Of a DNA stretch of 64,000 nucleotides, positions 34,166 to 47,800 are shown piece by piece. Source of the DNA: Todiramphus chloris collaris (taxonomy: Eukaryota > Chordata > Aves > Coraciiformes > Alcedinidae); contig JANVCC010000152.1 in NCBI GenBank assembly GCA_025345505.1, forward strand, positions 2,737,318-2,801,317, given 5' to 3'. Positions within the stretch are counted from its first letter, which is position 1. Each line of letters starts with the position of its first letter. The notes beneath the pieces were generated by a model that saw only the letters and a program-made list of their open reading frames with translations, ran no database searches and was not told where the DNA came from. Position numbers and translations under genes: made by a program.

Positions 34166-37100
34166 ATAATTGCACATAAACTCCAGAAAACACATATTAC
34201 ACAGATAATCATCTTTTGACCAGTATTTTGGAGGTACTGGGCTTCATTTCATTGTAATTTTCAACTGCAGTGATAACTGAACGGTCACTTTCTAAATTTA
34301 AGCCACATGATTTGAAAGCCCTCTATCCAGAAATTCCTATCATGGAATAAAAGGCACTAAGAGATAGCATCCAGGCCAACACAGATGATTTCTAAGTGTG
34401 GCTCCTTCTCCTACCCTCTTCCTAAGGGGGACCAGAATGGTGTCCAAATCTGCACCTTTGTCTTGAGAGGGGGAGACCTTGCTCCTGTTTTCCTGAGGCT
34501 CCAAGCACCATGTTGTCCACACACACACTCTGCCTGGTACAGGTAATCCCGTGCCCTGGATTTGATCCCATATTCCACCATCCCTTATTTAGTGCCATCA
34601 AAATATTCCCTGGAATACAGCTTCCATTTGCTTTTATGGCAAACCTGCCTCAGGTCCCAGAAGGTGCCTTCCCTGTGTCCTCTTCATATTCCAGCTCCCT
34701 CTTACTGGTTTTCTTAACCAGTGCTGAGGCGTTTCTTGCGATGTAAAACCCACACAACCAGAAAACAACAAAGTCACATTGTGTTGCACCCTTCAGGCAC
34801 CCTTACTTGTCACTTAGAAAAGCTATTTACACATACATTTAGCGAATGTTCCAATGTATAAATGTTAATGAGTATTTGTAGAAGTAGTTAATGCAGTTTT
34901 CCTTATTAATCAATCCTACCAGCACAGTAATGATTTCTGTTGTTCTTCGGGAGCTTCCTCCAGCAGGGAGTGAGCTCTGTTGATTAGCAAGGCCATTTTG
35001 CATGTATATAACATTTTTGTTCATCTGTAACAATCTCATTATAGGTTTGTTTTTTTTTTTTCCCCTCAAGAAGGAGGTGAGCAGTTCCCAACTTATGCTT
35101 AAGGAATAACTAGGGCAGAAGGAATTGCGTTGTCTCCCGTACCACCATTTTACAGTTGTACATCTGTTACGTTCAGTAGAATTTACGCTGCTGTGAAAGA
35201 GGATTGGGAGCAGGATGGCTGAGCTGCCCCAAATCAGGTAACAAGTCAGGCATGGCCAGGGGAAAAGCAAATTTGCTATTTTGCAGCAGATCCTTAAAGG
35301 TAAACAGCTTGAAAAGACTATTGGAAAGACAGTAACACAACTATCATGTCTGATTAATAATGTCATTGTGCTCTACAGATACAGACTGGGAAACAGCTTT
35401 TAGATTCCCGCATCCTGAGTAGTGAGAAGAATTTCTCCTCATTTTCCTGCCAAGATGATCAGATTCAAGAAGATGTGAGTAAACCACAGCAACAACAGAG
35501 TATTTCGCTTTCTCTTAACTCAGTAATTTACATTGAAATCATCATAAATAATTCAGCTAGTATAAATCAAAATAAATCCAAGCAGAAAGTAAAGGTTTTC
35601 CCAAAGATTCAAGGTTCAGAAGACAGGAAGACAGGTTTTAGACCTGATGTTAACTGAACCAGTAGTGAGCTATTGAAGCTGAATCTCAGAACACTATCAT
35701 AAATTATGAAACATTGACATTTCATTTTGAATTAATGCAAAGGGCTATTTATACACTGTTTTAGAGACAGTTGCCTGGGCAAATTAATACACTTTTGCCT
35801 TCACCAAGGCAAGTATTAGCAACACTGCTATTTTTCAAAGTATCGAACTATTTGCATATTGAAAATGTTTTAATACAATCTGTCCCCCAGGGCTCTGTGA
35901 GTTACTTTGAAAAGGTTATCAGTCATAACTCACAGTCTCCTTGATCCAAAATCTAACTCGATTCAAAATGCCACTGATGATTTTCAGTGTGAGAGGTTGC
36001 TCGCTGTCAGGGAATTGCTTTCTGTTTGTAGGGCCACAGGCCATCAACATGGAAAAAGTCTCAATGGTCTACCATTGCCTTTCTGGGCTTGCTACCAATA
36101 AGAAATCTGGATAACAGCAGTGCAAGAAGTAGGCATGAGCATGTAACAGAAGTATTCTCTATACTTGCTTGAAATTTGAACTTTGGATGTGATTACATAT
36201 CAAAGCATCAGCTTATTGGTCATGTGTATCAGAAATACTTCTTTTTCTTTTTAAAAGGGGAAAATTAGAACACTCCAAAGTGACTCTTTTGGAGACTACT
36301 TTTTACAGGTCAGTGTTTTAGATGTCATTTCAGTAAAGCATTGGTTCAGAATATGCTTAAATACTGAATGGTTAGACTTACAGACAGTGCTGAAGTGCTT
36401 CAGTAAACTGGGGTTTAAAATAATTAAAATAATTATTTGAAATGTCACCTGAATGCTAAAAGAATCACTAGTAAATTTTAGCAAATTCCATGGGTTTCAG
36501 GTCTGTCATTATGAACAAGATAATCTGGTATCTCCTGCTCAAAGCCTTTTCTTTATCTCAGAGGTAAAAATCTCATGTCAGAAGTGCCTCAAGACTGATG
36601 TGAACAAATCACAGTCCCATATCCCGCAGGTGGGTTCTCTCTGACTATCTGATTCCCTGTAGGTGGCCTCCTGGTCATACCAAGGGCTTCTGTACACATT
36701 TTTTTCAGCTTTTTTTTTGGTCTCTTCTCACTTCTCATGGCAGTAGGTAATACTAGCACAGTGTTAAGAAAGTTAACAAGCAGTGACAGCGCTCATAGAC
36801 TCCTCTGGAAACATGATATGGCAGCTCAAGACTGCTCAATGGTCATGACACCAGAAATCTGCTTTGAGGCCATTCTTCATGTTTCCTCAGAAAATGGTTC
36901 CTACACAAATGTTGTTCAAGGGCATTGTGTGGCACTGCTCTGCAGGAGGTTCAGCATCAGGGGGGTTTGCAGCCTGCAGGTGCTATCACAGGAATACTTA
37001 AGGGGATAGGTATGGCACATAGTTTATTGCTAGAGGTGCCATTCAACAAGAAAGCTCTCCTGTTTATGCGGAAAACATTGCATCAGAGCTTTACCACATC

Positions 37101-37928
37101 TCTCCATCTTGTTTAGAGACTGCAGTGAGATCACACATCAAAAAATCTGCTTTGACAGTCTTGTATTACTCCAGATTATGCCTTGCAGCACAAAACTATT
37201 AGCATTTCTAGCAGTCAAATGTCAGAGGTTTGGCTTAAACTCATAGAGTGAGGTCATCTCATGTAAAAGGGAAACCTTTGAGCTGGTGTGTCTGCGGTTT
37301 CCACCATTTGAAGGATACAGTAATACTTGTGAAGGACTGGGTCAGCTTTAATTGTTTAATGTTGATTATTTAAGTTTGCTTTTCTCTTTGGTCTGTTTCA
37401 CTCATCCTAGTCATAGCCCAGTCTCATTTGAGTCCTCCTGCATGTAGTACTGACTCCAAGAGGACTAGATCAAATCCACAGCCTCTCTTCACAGGGAACA
37501 GACCTGCCAGTCAAAGAGAGTTGTGGTGTCACCAATGAGCTGAAGACACATAGCAGGAGGTGATGGTGGAAAACTTGCCCTCCTTCAGTGTACTGAGCTG
37601 CATTTGATGGCTTGATCTGGCATATCAAATTCTGCTCACAGAAAACTGAGAGCAGGGTTTTGTGGCTTTTTAGAGGTTTTTTTTCATTGAAACAGATCTG
37701 AGAGAGGAAGGAAGTGCTGTGTGGAGCCAGAAGTTTCCCATTTGCCTCAATTCCGCCAGCGAGTTTCTAGGTAGCCCTTGGCCTCTACCTTAACCTCCTC
37801 AGGTTTGATTTCCCATTTTGAAAAAATAAAAAGAGAGTCACTGGGGAATGTAAGACAAGAAAATATGATCTTTTTGTGAATTTAACAGTTAAATTGCAGT
37901 GCGATTCCTTATTCTGCTATTCCTATCG

Positions 37929-37996
37929 TGTGAGACTTTACTGAAATCATGGGTTATCTCTGTGCCTCAGTTTTTCTGCCTGTGATACAAAAACAG
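37929..37996 (+). repeat. MIR-like SINE fragment
   Basis: The segment 'ttatctctgtgcctcagttt' followed by 'ttctgcctgtgatacaaa' matches the conserved core end of MIR ('ctctctgtgcctcagtttcc'). A 'gtgtgagactt' lies at the expected place upstream. Only about 70 bp is recognisable. Confidence 0.5.
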
Positions 37997-40900
37997 AAAC
38001 ATTTTTTGTCCGTCTCCTGGTTTTAGACAAATAAACATCTATTTTTCTGTATTTTAAATTGATTTACCTTCTACAGGTCTGACTTCAGCTGAGGTTCTTT
38101 AATTTTAATAATAGGGTGCAATAAATAGTTCTGAGGTTTCTCCTTGGAGCACTTAAGAGTGAAAAAATGCTGCAGAAGTATGTTATGTTAGTTAATATAC
38201 AAGAATAAAATGAAAGCAACTTGATTTGATAAAAATTGTGAAAGGTCCTGAAGCCAGACAGTAGAAAGCCCTAAGGATCCAGGATACCGTGCTGCATATG
38301 GGAAGGACTGATGTTACAGCAGTTTTGTACAGCTTTTTCTGTTCATTGTACCAAGAACCGAACTCAGTAAACATTTATACATGTGACCCTCTGGACTGCA
38401 GGATTCATCATACTGCTAGGATCCTCTTCACCATCTGAAAACCAAGAGCTTATTCCTATCTTATCTGCTACTTGAAGGCTTTGAACATAGTAGGGAAATC
38501 TCCTCAACTAAACAAATATAAAGTTGGAAAAAAAATCCATATATTTGTTTTAGCTAGCATAAATTTCATGGGAGAATTTATGGATTGATTTTCATTGGAG
38601 ATCTATCATTTGATAAAGCAAAGTGCCGCACTTATTTATGTATTGCAGCACAAAGAATGTGACCCAACCAGACACTGGTGGGATTCAGCAGCCTGGCTCT
38701 GAGTGTGTCTGCTTCCTGACATTTTGCAGAAAGGCAAAAAACCCCCTAACAGATGATGAAGGAATAACTTGTGGACAGAAAGTTTCTTTTGGATAACTCC
38801 AGACAGTCATTGATTGGTTTCTGCCCTGAGGCATTACAGTTTATATCCCTAATAATATCATTTTATATTGCCTAATAAAACTGTTGGCTGTTGCCATTAT
38901 ATGGGTAATGGACATTTATATAAAACTCTTTATGAGCTGTAGATGGAGATCATCCTCTTCACCACACGCAGGGAGCCACCTCTGGAGTAATATGCAGTAG
39001 CTGTCTAATAGCCTGGAACTATTAATAAACCCCAGTTAAATTTCAGAGGAAGAATGACTCCTCATCAAGTTGAGACTACGTGAGAAATTGAGAAACCCAG
39101 ATTTTCCTTCTCCCAGTAGAGGTTAGACCAACACAGGTCCTTTCTGTGCTTCTTTCTAAACTCCAGTCAGTTTGCTTTTCTGTTGTATATTGTCTTTAGA
39201 AAGAGAGAAAATCATGGCATTTCAAGTGTACCATGGAGGATTTCCTCTCCAAGGGTGATCTGCTGTGGTTTGAGGGGGGCAGCAGATTCCAGCGTCCACT
39301 GAGTTAATCCAAACATTTTTCTTCAGTGAGATTTGATGTATAAAAAAATGCCTGCTTGAACACATTTGACTTTAGTCATTTATTATTTTGAACTCTTCAT
39401 CACTTGAAATAATGTTCTGTATTTTTCTTCTAATTTTGCTTTTGTGGACCACAAGACATTATTCCTCTGGGAATGAAGAAAAGTCATTCTTGAAACTAGA
39501 AGTAATAATTGACTCCCATTTCCTTTCACAGAACCATTGTTAAAAAGACAGAGTGAAATATAACTACAGAAGTTATGAAGGCCTTGGTCTTGTCAAGGGA
39601 AAGGACTGTCTGAAAGAGATGTAAATATATTTAACATTTTAGTTAAAAAAAAACAATTCAGGGAATATTTGCAAATAGTATATATAACATTTCAAGACTG
39701 TGAGAGAAGAATAATTTCTAGTTTGTTTGGTTTACTCAGTACATAAAATTTGATGGAAAAATCTATTTTAAAAAAAATATTTGGTTTCTTTTTCCTCTCA
39801 TTGCTTTTGTATACTTAACGATATCCAGCACTCTTGTAAAGATTTCTATTTTCAAAAGACGAGAATTAGTTAAAAGCAAATTAAAAAATTAATCTCCATA
39901 ATCTCCCAAGAATAAATAGTCACTTCCTATGGCATTTGGGGAAACTTAAAAAAAGAGCTTAACTGGATTGCTGAGGACTTCCTGTACCTGAGCCTGCAGC
40001 AGAACAGCAGAGTCTGTGTCATGAGTTTTCCTCCTAAAAGGTGGAGATGGGTTGTGCCCATACCACTAATTTCCCTGTCTTTCTTAAACACATGCCATCT
40101 TTAAAACATACCTTACACGTTTGAATTAATCGGATATAAAACATTAACTTCTGCAGAGGTATTAGAGTTTCACCGAAGAGCACTCACAGATATTACAGAG
40201 TAACATCAAAATTAACATGGAAGCAATTTAGTCCTTCACTTTAAATGCCTTTAGCAAAGGATTAAGATTTTCCCATCACCACTCAAGCACTTCCTTAAAA
40301 CTCCCCGCTTATCTTGCTCCCCTTACTTACTGTGCTATTTACCTTTTTAAAACAAAAGTGATGCTGGGAATCTTTCCTTTGGTTCCTGATAGTTTCATTA
40401 TTCAATTCAAAAAAGAAAGTGACAGTGTTTTTATCAATGCATGTCTTATGCTTTTCTCTAGATATTACGTATAATATCCAGATGACTTAATGTTTGTGAA
40501 GCTTCCCCCCCTCCAGGGCAAAGGCTGTAAATAAATCCTGATATGAGAAGGATTACAGGATGGGGAAAGCATCATTCATTAATACATCCCAATCAAGCCT
40601 GATGAGAAAGCCTTGCATTTCGATGATGTGAATTAGCAATGAAATAGGATAAAACAAATATTTTCCTGCTGGTAGAGGTGATAGTGCTGAAAAAGCTGAG
40701 GGCATTTTGGCTTGTAGCAAATAAACTCCTCTGCTTTTGCAGTGCACTAGGTGAAAGGAAGTTTTCTACAGATTACAAGACATAGTGTAGGTGAGGGTGA
40801 ACAGTAAATGTAACCATCAACATGTTTCAGCCGAAGAGGCAATCAACATGAGCTTGGTGCATGCACACACACCTGTTTAGATGCTAGAAAGTGCCTTTTT

Positions 40901-41498
40901 TATTATTATTATTTCTGAGGTGACATTTCGTAAGACACATTGATTCAATTTGTCTGAACCCTTTTTATTAACCTACTTCTAGGTCTTCATTTTTAGGCAG
41001 TACTGCTTGTGTAGTGAATTTGTGATGTGGGAGAAAGTTCCATCTGATTGGAATCTCTTGCTGGAGTCTCTTGGTCTGGAAGGTAAGAGCATTCTGATTT
41101 CAGAGGAATCTAGAGTGCATACTAAATCCTGGTCTTGCAGAGGATATCAGAAGGGTTTTTTTGAATCTGATACACTGAGATGGCATGTGTATCAGGGAGA
41201 ATGAGAGACTGGATTGGTACAAATAAAGGGGAAGCTGCAGTCAGGAGTATAGTCCTGCACAGCACAACAGACGAGATGGAGGGATGTTACGGCAGGAAGA
41301 GAGTGGGAGAGGGAATGGATGCAGAAAGGCTGGAGCCCACCTGAAGGAGAAAGAAACCATATAGGATAGGAAACGAGGCTTAGCCTATGCCTGGGTAGGC
41401 ATGTTACTGGGGAGGAGCTTTGTCATCCGACTGTTTGAACTGGACATCATCTACACCTACAAGTATTTATTGAAATTTGGTCTGTGAGATAGTTTTTG

Positions 41499-41526
41499 GA
41501 GGAAAACAGGCATGCCTGTTTTCCTC
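41499..41526. repeat. Perfect 28-bp palindrome
   Basis: The half-site GAGGAAAACAGGCA is followed at once by its exact complement, with no spacer and no mismatch. It ends 7 bp before the LTR at 41534. Confidence 0.97.
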
Positions 41527-41533
41527 AAGACTG

Positions 41534-41890
41534 TGTGGGAATAAACTGGGCTGTGGACAAGACCATGTGAGAATAAATTGGTCTGCGGATGATGACACTG
41601 AGTTCTGCTTGAGAACGGCAAAGGAGGGAGCACAAAGCAGTGAAGCAAGAAGATAAAGAAGAAGAAAGTAGAGGATAAACAGGATGAGGGGTGGTAATGG
41701 AGACAGTGTAGGATAGCCAATGATGTATTAGTTTAGGACGTGTGAACAGTGAGTGTTTAGAGTAGTTAACCAATAGCCGTTAATGGTAGCGTGTATACAG
41801 GAAGAGAAATCGTATATAACCCTGGCAAAAACATGAATGAAGGGCCCTCAACTTTGATCATATTGGTCTGTGTTGAGTTCGTTTCCCGCA
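41534..41890 (+). mobile_element. Endogenous retrovirus LTR (about 357 bp)
   Basis: The element begins TGTGGGAA and ends TTTCCCGCA, which gives inverted terminal repeats with TG...CA ends. A TATA box (TATATAAC, 41813-41820) lies 70-80 bp before the end. About 20 bp after it is a degenerate AATGAA, and the last 60 bp (GATCATATTGGTCTGTGTTG...) resemble the R-U5 part of avian ERV LTRs. The next bases, TTGGGCACC (41891-41899), may be a decayed primer-binding site, or just flank. Inside its left end, a 32-bp unit is repeated (41534-41565 and 41566-41597, diverged). No retroviral genes are recognised on either side. Confidence 0.7.
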
Positions 41891-44800
41891 TTGGGCACCT
41901 TAATTTTAAACCAAATTTGATCCCTCATGTCTCTGAGCTCAGATCGGGTGCACGAGCTTATTAAATCAAGAGGTATTCTCCCTTCCAGAAAGGGATGTAC
42001 ACTTGGTGGGTGATCAAAGCTAGTGGATCGGTGATGAGACAAATACACATTTCTGAACCTCACATTGTCTCGTCTGCACATGTAGTGACAAAAGTGTCTC
42101 TGTGACATGGCTGTGGCAGTTCAGTGTGGTTGGAAAGATATCCTTGGTATCTGGGAAGGGGCATGGCGTCTGGGGTCTGACTGCAGGAGGAGTGCAAGAA
42201 GTGGGGAGACAGATTTGGAGGGAGAGTGTACATCAGAGCTAGGAGTGATGATACTGTCCCATCTCAAAAAATTCTGGACTTTTGAAAAAAGATTGTGTGT
42301 AACTTCTTGAGTCCTCTTTCAAGAAGAGCCCATGGTGATGTTGTCCAGTGTCACGTCCTATGGTTTATCCCTGGATATGATATTGCACACTGCTAATGCT
42401 GTCATTGACTTGGGCCTATGAAGCACTTGAAGAGTGCCAGTGCACAAAGCTGAGGCTGCCTCCAAGGTACAGGGCAAGCTTGATGTGGTCTGGGCTGCTA
42501 CCAAGGGGACTTGTGGTCTTTCCCTTGGGCTGTGCTTGTGAAGATTGTTGAAGCAAGAATGAGGGGATCTGTATATGGATACTTCTTTCCCATTCCTTCC
42601 CCCCCAGGTTCCGTCCAAAGCTGCACAATGTCTCTTACAAAGTGACATGTACTTCTTTCACAGCAGTGCTGGCACCAATAATATATGGCACTCACACTTC
42701 CCCATGGCATCATCAGCCTTTGGTCTGGCACTAGGCTTCAAGTGAGGGCATGTGGCATCCTTCCCTCAGTGCTTGCTGGTGAGGTCAGGTGGGGGGATAC
42801 TGCTCTGTCAGGCTGTGCTGTCTTCAGAATGTTGAACTGTTTCTTTTTTTAACCTTCTAAAACTGGAAGGCTGCCCCCAAGCTGTCTGTTGGCCTTTGAT
42901 CTCTGCTAAAGTCCAATCCATGGGTAGGAGAAGGTACTTGGCCTGGGATGAGTGATGTCAGGGACTCTCTGACAAGTTAGCAGTGCAGAGGACTGAGTTC
43001 CAGCACTTGGGAACATTCCTGGCGCTGTTTGTAAGCAGAAGTGTATATAAGTTTATAAGCATATGTGTAAGCATACTCTCAAACTACTGTTTCCCCACAA
43101 ACTCTGTCATTTTTCAATGATCCTTCATTTATTCAATCCAGATAGAAGCTGGTTCCTTTGATTTACATTTTTTTACACTCCTTCAAGCCCCTGCATATTT
43201 TAAATCTGGAAAGAGTGTTTGTGATCTTCCAGTATGATTGCCCACGTAACACTGCATTTCCCCATCAGTCGATATCAAAAGTGATAGTTAAATGGTTAAA
43301 GCATTCCCTTCATAAGCAAACAACCTGTTCTTTTGGCACTTTTTGGTGCACTTGGAAACATTCACTGGTAGATTTAAATTAGCAGGATACCACTTTGACT
43401 GCAAGTATCCCAGCTTTTAGCCTGCTTTCATTTTGAAACAGGGCTTCTGTGCTCATCTTCTCTGTGCATCTATCTGTCAATCTCTTCCCCAGGGGTTTTT
43501 TGGCTTGTGCGATTTCAATCACATTTAGCAGTGGTCCCAAGGAGATTATTTTTTGACAAGTTCTAATATAACAGAGGGTGGATTGATGAGAGAGACATTG
43601 TTAATATCCCTGGTATAAGGGCCACAACATGAACTCAAGTGTTATTAAGGCATCAGAGAGTACAACTGCAAAGTACAGATCCATAGAAGACCAGGCTTCT
43701 CCAGTTATGCTGCTTGCTGATAAGTGTGTTGTGTGTTTTGTCCATATTTACCAACCTGACTGTAATATAGATCTCCCGGATTTTCTGCAGTCTTACTTTC
43801 AAATTCACTCCCAATGGGAGTCTTGGGTAAGTGGGATTCCTGCTTTTCCCCCTCCTATGCAAACCCGAAGATATTCCAACAGGCTTTTTTTATTTGAAAA
43901 ATTTGTACGATCTGAATATAGAATTAGCATCAATAGGTCAGGAAAGCTCAAAACTTTGTGCTTTATGTGAATGACTAAGAAACTTTCGTCAATTTTCATC
44001 TTGAATGGCTATTCTGTTTATGGATCACAACAGAGGGAAAAAAGTGAAGGTATAAAAATATTCTTGGAACTGAATTAGAAATGGAAAAGATGTTCCAGAA
44101 ACCACTTCTGTATCGCTCATGGTCTCTGGTGCTGGCATGCTGTGCCTCAAGACTTGCTGCTGGGATTTTGAACAAAAGCTGTAACTGGAAAAATAAACCA
44201 GGTTGCAGGTCCAATTCTGTGATGTCTATGCACTGAACTGGATCCTAGCAAGATGGAACAGTCTTCTCCTGCAGCAAGTGGCAGAATATGAAGCAGCTGG
44301 TAGCAACAAAAAAGAAAAAAAAAATGAAAAAGATATCAAAAAAAGAAGAAATTAGAAAAACCCTCATGCAAATACTAGTGAATCATTTCCACAGGCTTTC
44401 TGCTTGCCCAGTCTGCTTCTTGAGTGCCAAGATCAAGGAAAATCACACTACTTTGTTAAGGTAAGCAGCTTTCCAAAGGCAAGCCTGGCATTTGCACATT
44501 CTGTTTGAGGGAAGACATTGCAGCCTTAACCCACCATGAAGATGCCCAGATGATGGCATGAGTTTTTTTGGATGAGCAGTGCTGCCACTGTAATAGCAGA
44601 GAGTTTACTCTCCTTCCCAGCCCCCCTCTGATGACAAGTGGCCTACTGTTAGCTTAACCCCACTGTGGTCACCCTGCTGTTAGATTGACAGGAGAGTCAC
44701 AGCATGCAGGAAAGCCTTGTCATGTGGATCTGCTTTCTCACTGTGTATGTGTGCAATAGACACTGTGCAAGTTCACCCAGATAAAGCTTCACTTCAAGCT

Positions 44801-47800
44801 GTACCCGCAAGGTTCATAGCTGGCACACAGAGTAGGATTTGTGGACTTTTGAGAGCTATGTCACCCATTTTTGGGTCTGAAAAGAAGATAAGGATTCATC
44901 TGACAGCAGTAAATAGGGTGGGCTGCCCTGAAGTGGGATTTCTTTGGGAAGTACAAGCAATGTTGCTATAACTCAGCTGCATACAGGACAAAGAACACTC
45001 TGGCTACAAACTGGATCTGGAAGCATGTGCTTCTTAACTTGTGCAAACATATAGAAGATGGGCTCAACTCAAACCAGATCAGAAGAGAACTTAGGCTGAA
45101 TTTTTTTGTCTTTTACCCTAGTGGAAGTATATTGAATGGGAAATGACAGAAGTTCATCATCTGGCCAGTGCTGGGCTCAGGACTGCTTGGGAAATGCTCA
45201 TTCTCACAGGTGCTGTCTCTGGGGGCACTCATCTGGGTGTAAGCGACAAAACCACACATGCTGGTAGCTTCAAAAGGCATTCAATGGGTCAGCTCAGATG
45301 GGGATGGTTAACACTTGCTTAACTAATTAGGTGTGTTATATCACCACTCTTTGGAGTGCCTCATATGTTTTGACTTGCTCCAGCTGCTTTGTGTAAGCAG
45401 TGACGCAAAATGTGTTAATCATCAACTCCAGAATATACTCCTTTTATGAAAGGCATCATAGCTGCTTAAAAAGGATGCGTCTATGTTTAAGGATGTGTCT
45501 ACATTTAAGAAATGTTTATGCTGCTTGTATGCAGTGGTGATTGCAGTAGAGTTCAAATATATGTTCAAATATGACAAGATTTCCCACACAAAATAAATGC
45601 TGAGAAAAAATGAAAATTGAAAATTGTCAACAAACACTACTCCAGACACAACAAACAAGTCCTGATGAAGATTGCTGACACACTGAGTATAGAGTGAAAG
45701 AAATAGCTTTCCCTTTGATACCACTGCAGTTTGCTGTTAAATAGATTCTTATTTTCTGTAAATCAGTAGCTAATTATCCTGAGAAATTGTAATTCTTTAA
45801 GAGTATAAATATCTTTAAACAGCAATTAAAAAATAATTATAACTCAAAAGCAATCAACAGATTTGAGAAAAACCATCCTAGGTGGTACAGTACATGCTAC
45901 AAACTGAGGAAAAAGTTGTGTTTCAGATTTTGTGATTTTTTTTTTTTTTAAGTACCAGTTTTATCTACTGCTATGGATTACTTCTTCAATGCCTGCCTCT
46001 TGATTGTGTTTAAGTGACCCATGCCATTTGACAGGTTCTTGGTGTACCCCTGACCTTTGTAGCATGGTGGGAAACACAATCGTTTTCTGGGATTCACACT
46101 TGTATTTTGGGTTGCAGATACTCCCATGGGTTTTATCTATATCAGTCCTTTGGAGGAAAATTGGTTTTTTGAAAAAGTATGTTTTTTCTGCCTGTCAGAT
46201 TTACTGAATTATTTTTTTTAAGAGCTAGACAGGCTTGAAATTAAAGCAACAAGCAATATGTTAGCAGGATTAACTGCTTAATTATGAAATTGGTAGCAAG
46301 AAGGAGAAACCCATGGAAGACAGTCCTTGAGTGTACTTACACCATGCTCTTCCTCAGCACTAAACTACGAAGCTGCAACAGCATTGGATGGTGGCCACCA
46401 CTGGTCTGGATTGGTTTAGGACACCTGAAGTTCCATTTGCTTGCTTCCTTTATTAAAGATAAATTCTTCTCTCTTGTTACCTTTCTCCTAACTTCTCCTG
46501 TTTGTTCTAAATAGGAACGTGATATTACAATTTATACCAAATATGATTGTGACAACTCACAATTTTCTCCCAGGTCTCTAGGGCTGTGTTTCCCCACTGT
46601 GTACTATTTTCTTGTAGTTGAATTAGAAAATACAGATACAGCAAGCTGAAACTCCTCTCTTCTCTCAAGGTGTTTCTGAAAATTTACTTCTTGATTATAT
46701 TGAACAATTGCCTAAATTTTTTCCATACTTTGTAAACCTCACTACAGTTTCACATTACAAAGAATTTGGCCTCAGATATTCCTCCTTCCTTACAAAGTGT
46801 ATTTTTTTAATCTCTGGGCTGTGGTTTGCTGCCTTTCCTGCTGACAGAGCTGTTGTGGGATTGTCCTGTCAACTGCTTCAGGAAACTGGGTTTCTTTGCC
46901 TGTGCAACACCTTGCATTGTGAAACCACATCCTTACATGTTAGAAAAGGTAACCCTTTTTCAGACTTTTATACTTGCTTTTTGCATTTTTGTAATGTTCT
47001 GAGAATCAAGTGAGGAAAGATGGAGTAGGTTAAACAACTTGTATGTAGATACAGAGATAATTTGAAGTGCACGTAGATATGTAAACTCAAAGTCTAGAAA
47101 TGTCTTGCATTCTCCTCAAAATTTGCTTGTAATGATTGATTTATTTTTGGGGTGGAATGTCCAATACTCAAGATCAGTCTGACATGCCTCATAGAGCCAC
47201 ATACATAAACATTAAGGAGGATGCAAATCTTGCAGAGAATTATGATGCATTATGTCTTATTCTTGAAAAAGCCTTGAAAATGACCGCTGTCTGTTTCTCA
47301 CAAGTTGTGGGTGGATGTGTTTGCAACATCAGATCCTTTCCAGACCTATTTTGTACAATTTCTATTATCTCCTTAAAGTAATTTCCTAATTTAACCTTGT
47401 CTTTTCTTTGAAAAGACACATACTGTATTAATAATATAGATGACAGATGAAGCATTTTGAATAATTTTTCTAAGTTAACCTCCTCTTTCTGACAAGCACT
47501 TTCTGTCAGGTTTGGGGTCCTGCCATCACAGCAATATCCTTCAAAAAAAAGACAGAAAGAATCCACTCCAACTTCAATTACAGATATGCTAAAACTATCT
47601 CTGAAGCCCAGACTGCAGATAGATGATGTACACTTTGCTTTTCAGCCTGCTTCAGTTTAAGATGTGAGGTTCATCACTATGGGTAAACTGTAGCCCTAAC
47701 CTCTGTCTGTTGATCTGTGTCTAAGAGCCACTGGGTAGTTTGGCCAGGCTGCTGGGTACTAAGTGGGTGAAAGGTAAATTGATTCATCAACATGCGGTGA

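Larger units (their letters stand above)
33497..41498. other. Long non-coding T/G-rich stretch
   Basis: No gene is supported. On the + strand T-runs outnumber A-runs (35050, 36711, 37675 against 33697, 39645, 39771). Two old SINE copies are listed separately. The segment 38840-38960 is markedly AT-rich and looks like slowly evolving non-coding DNA, but that is only an impression. Confidence 0.5.
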
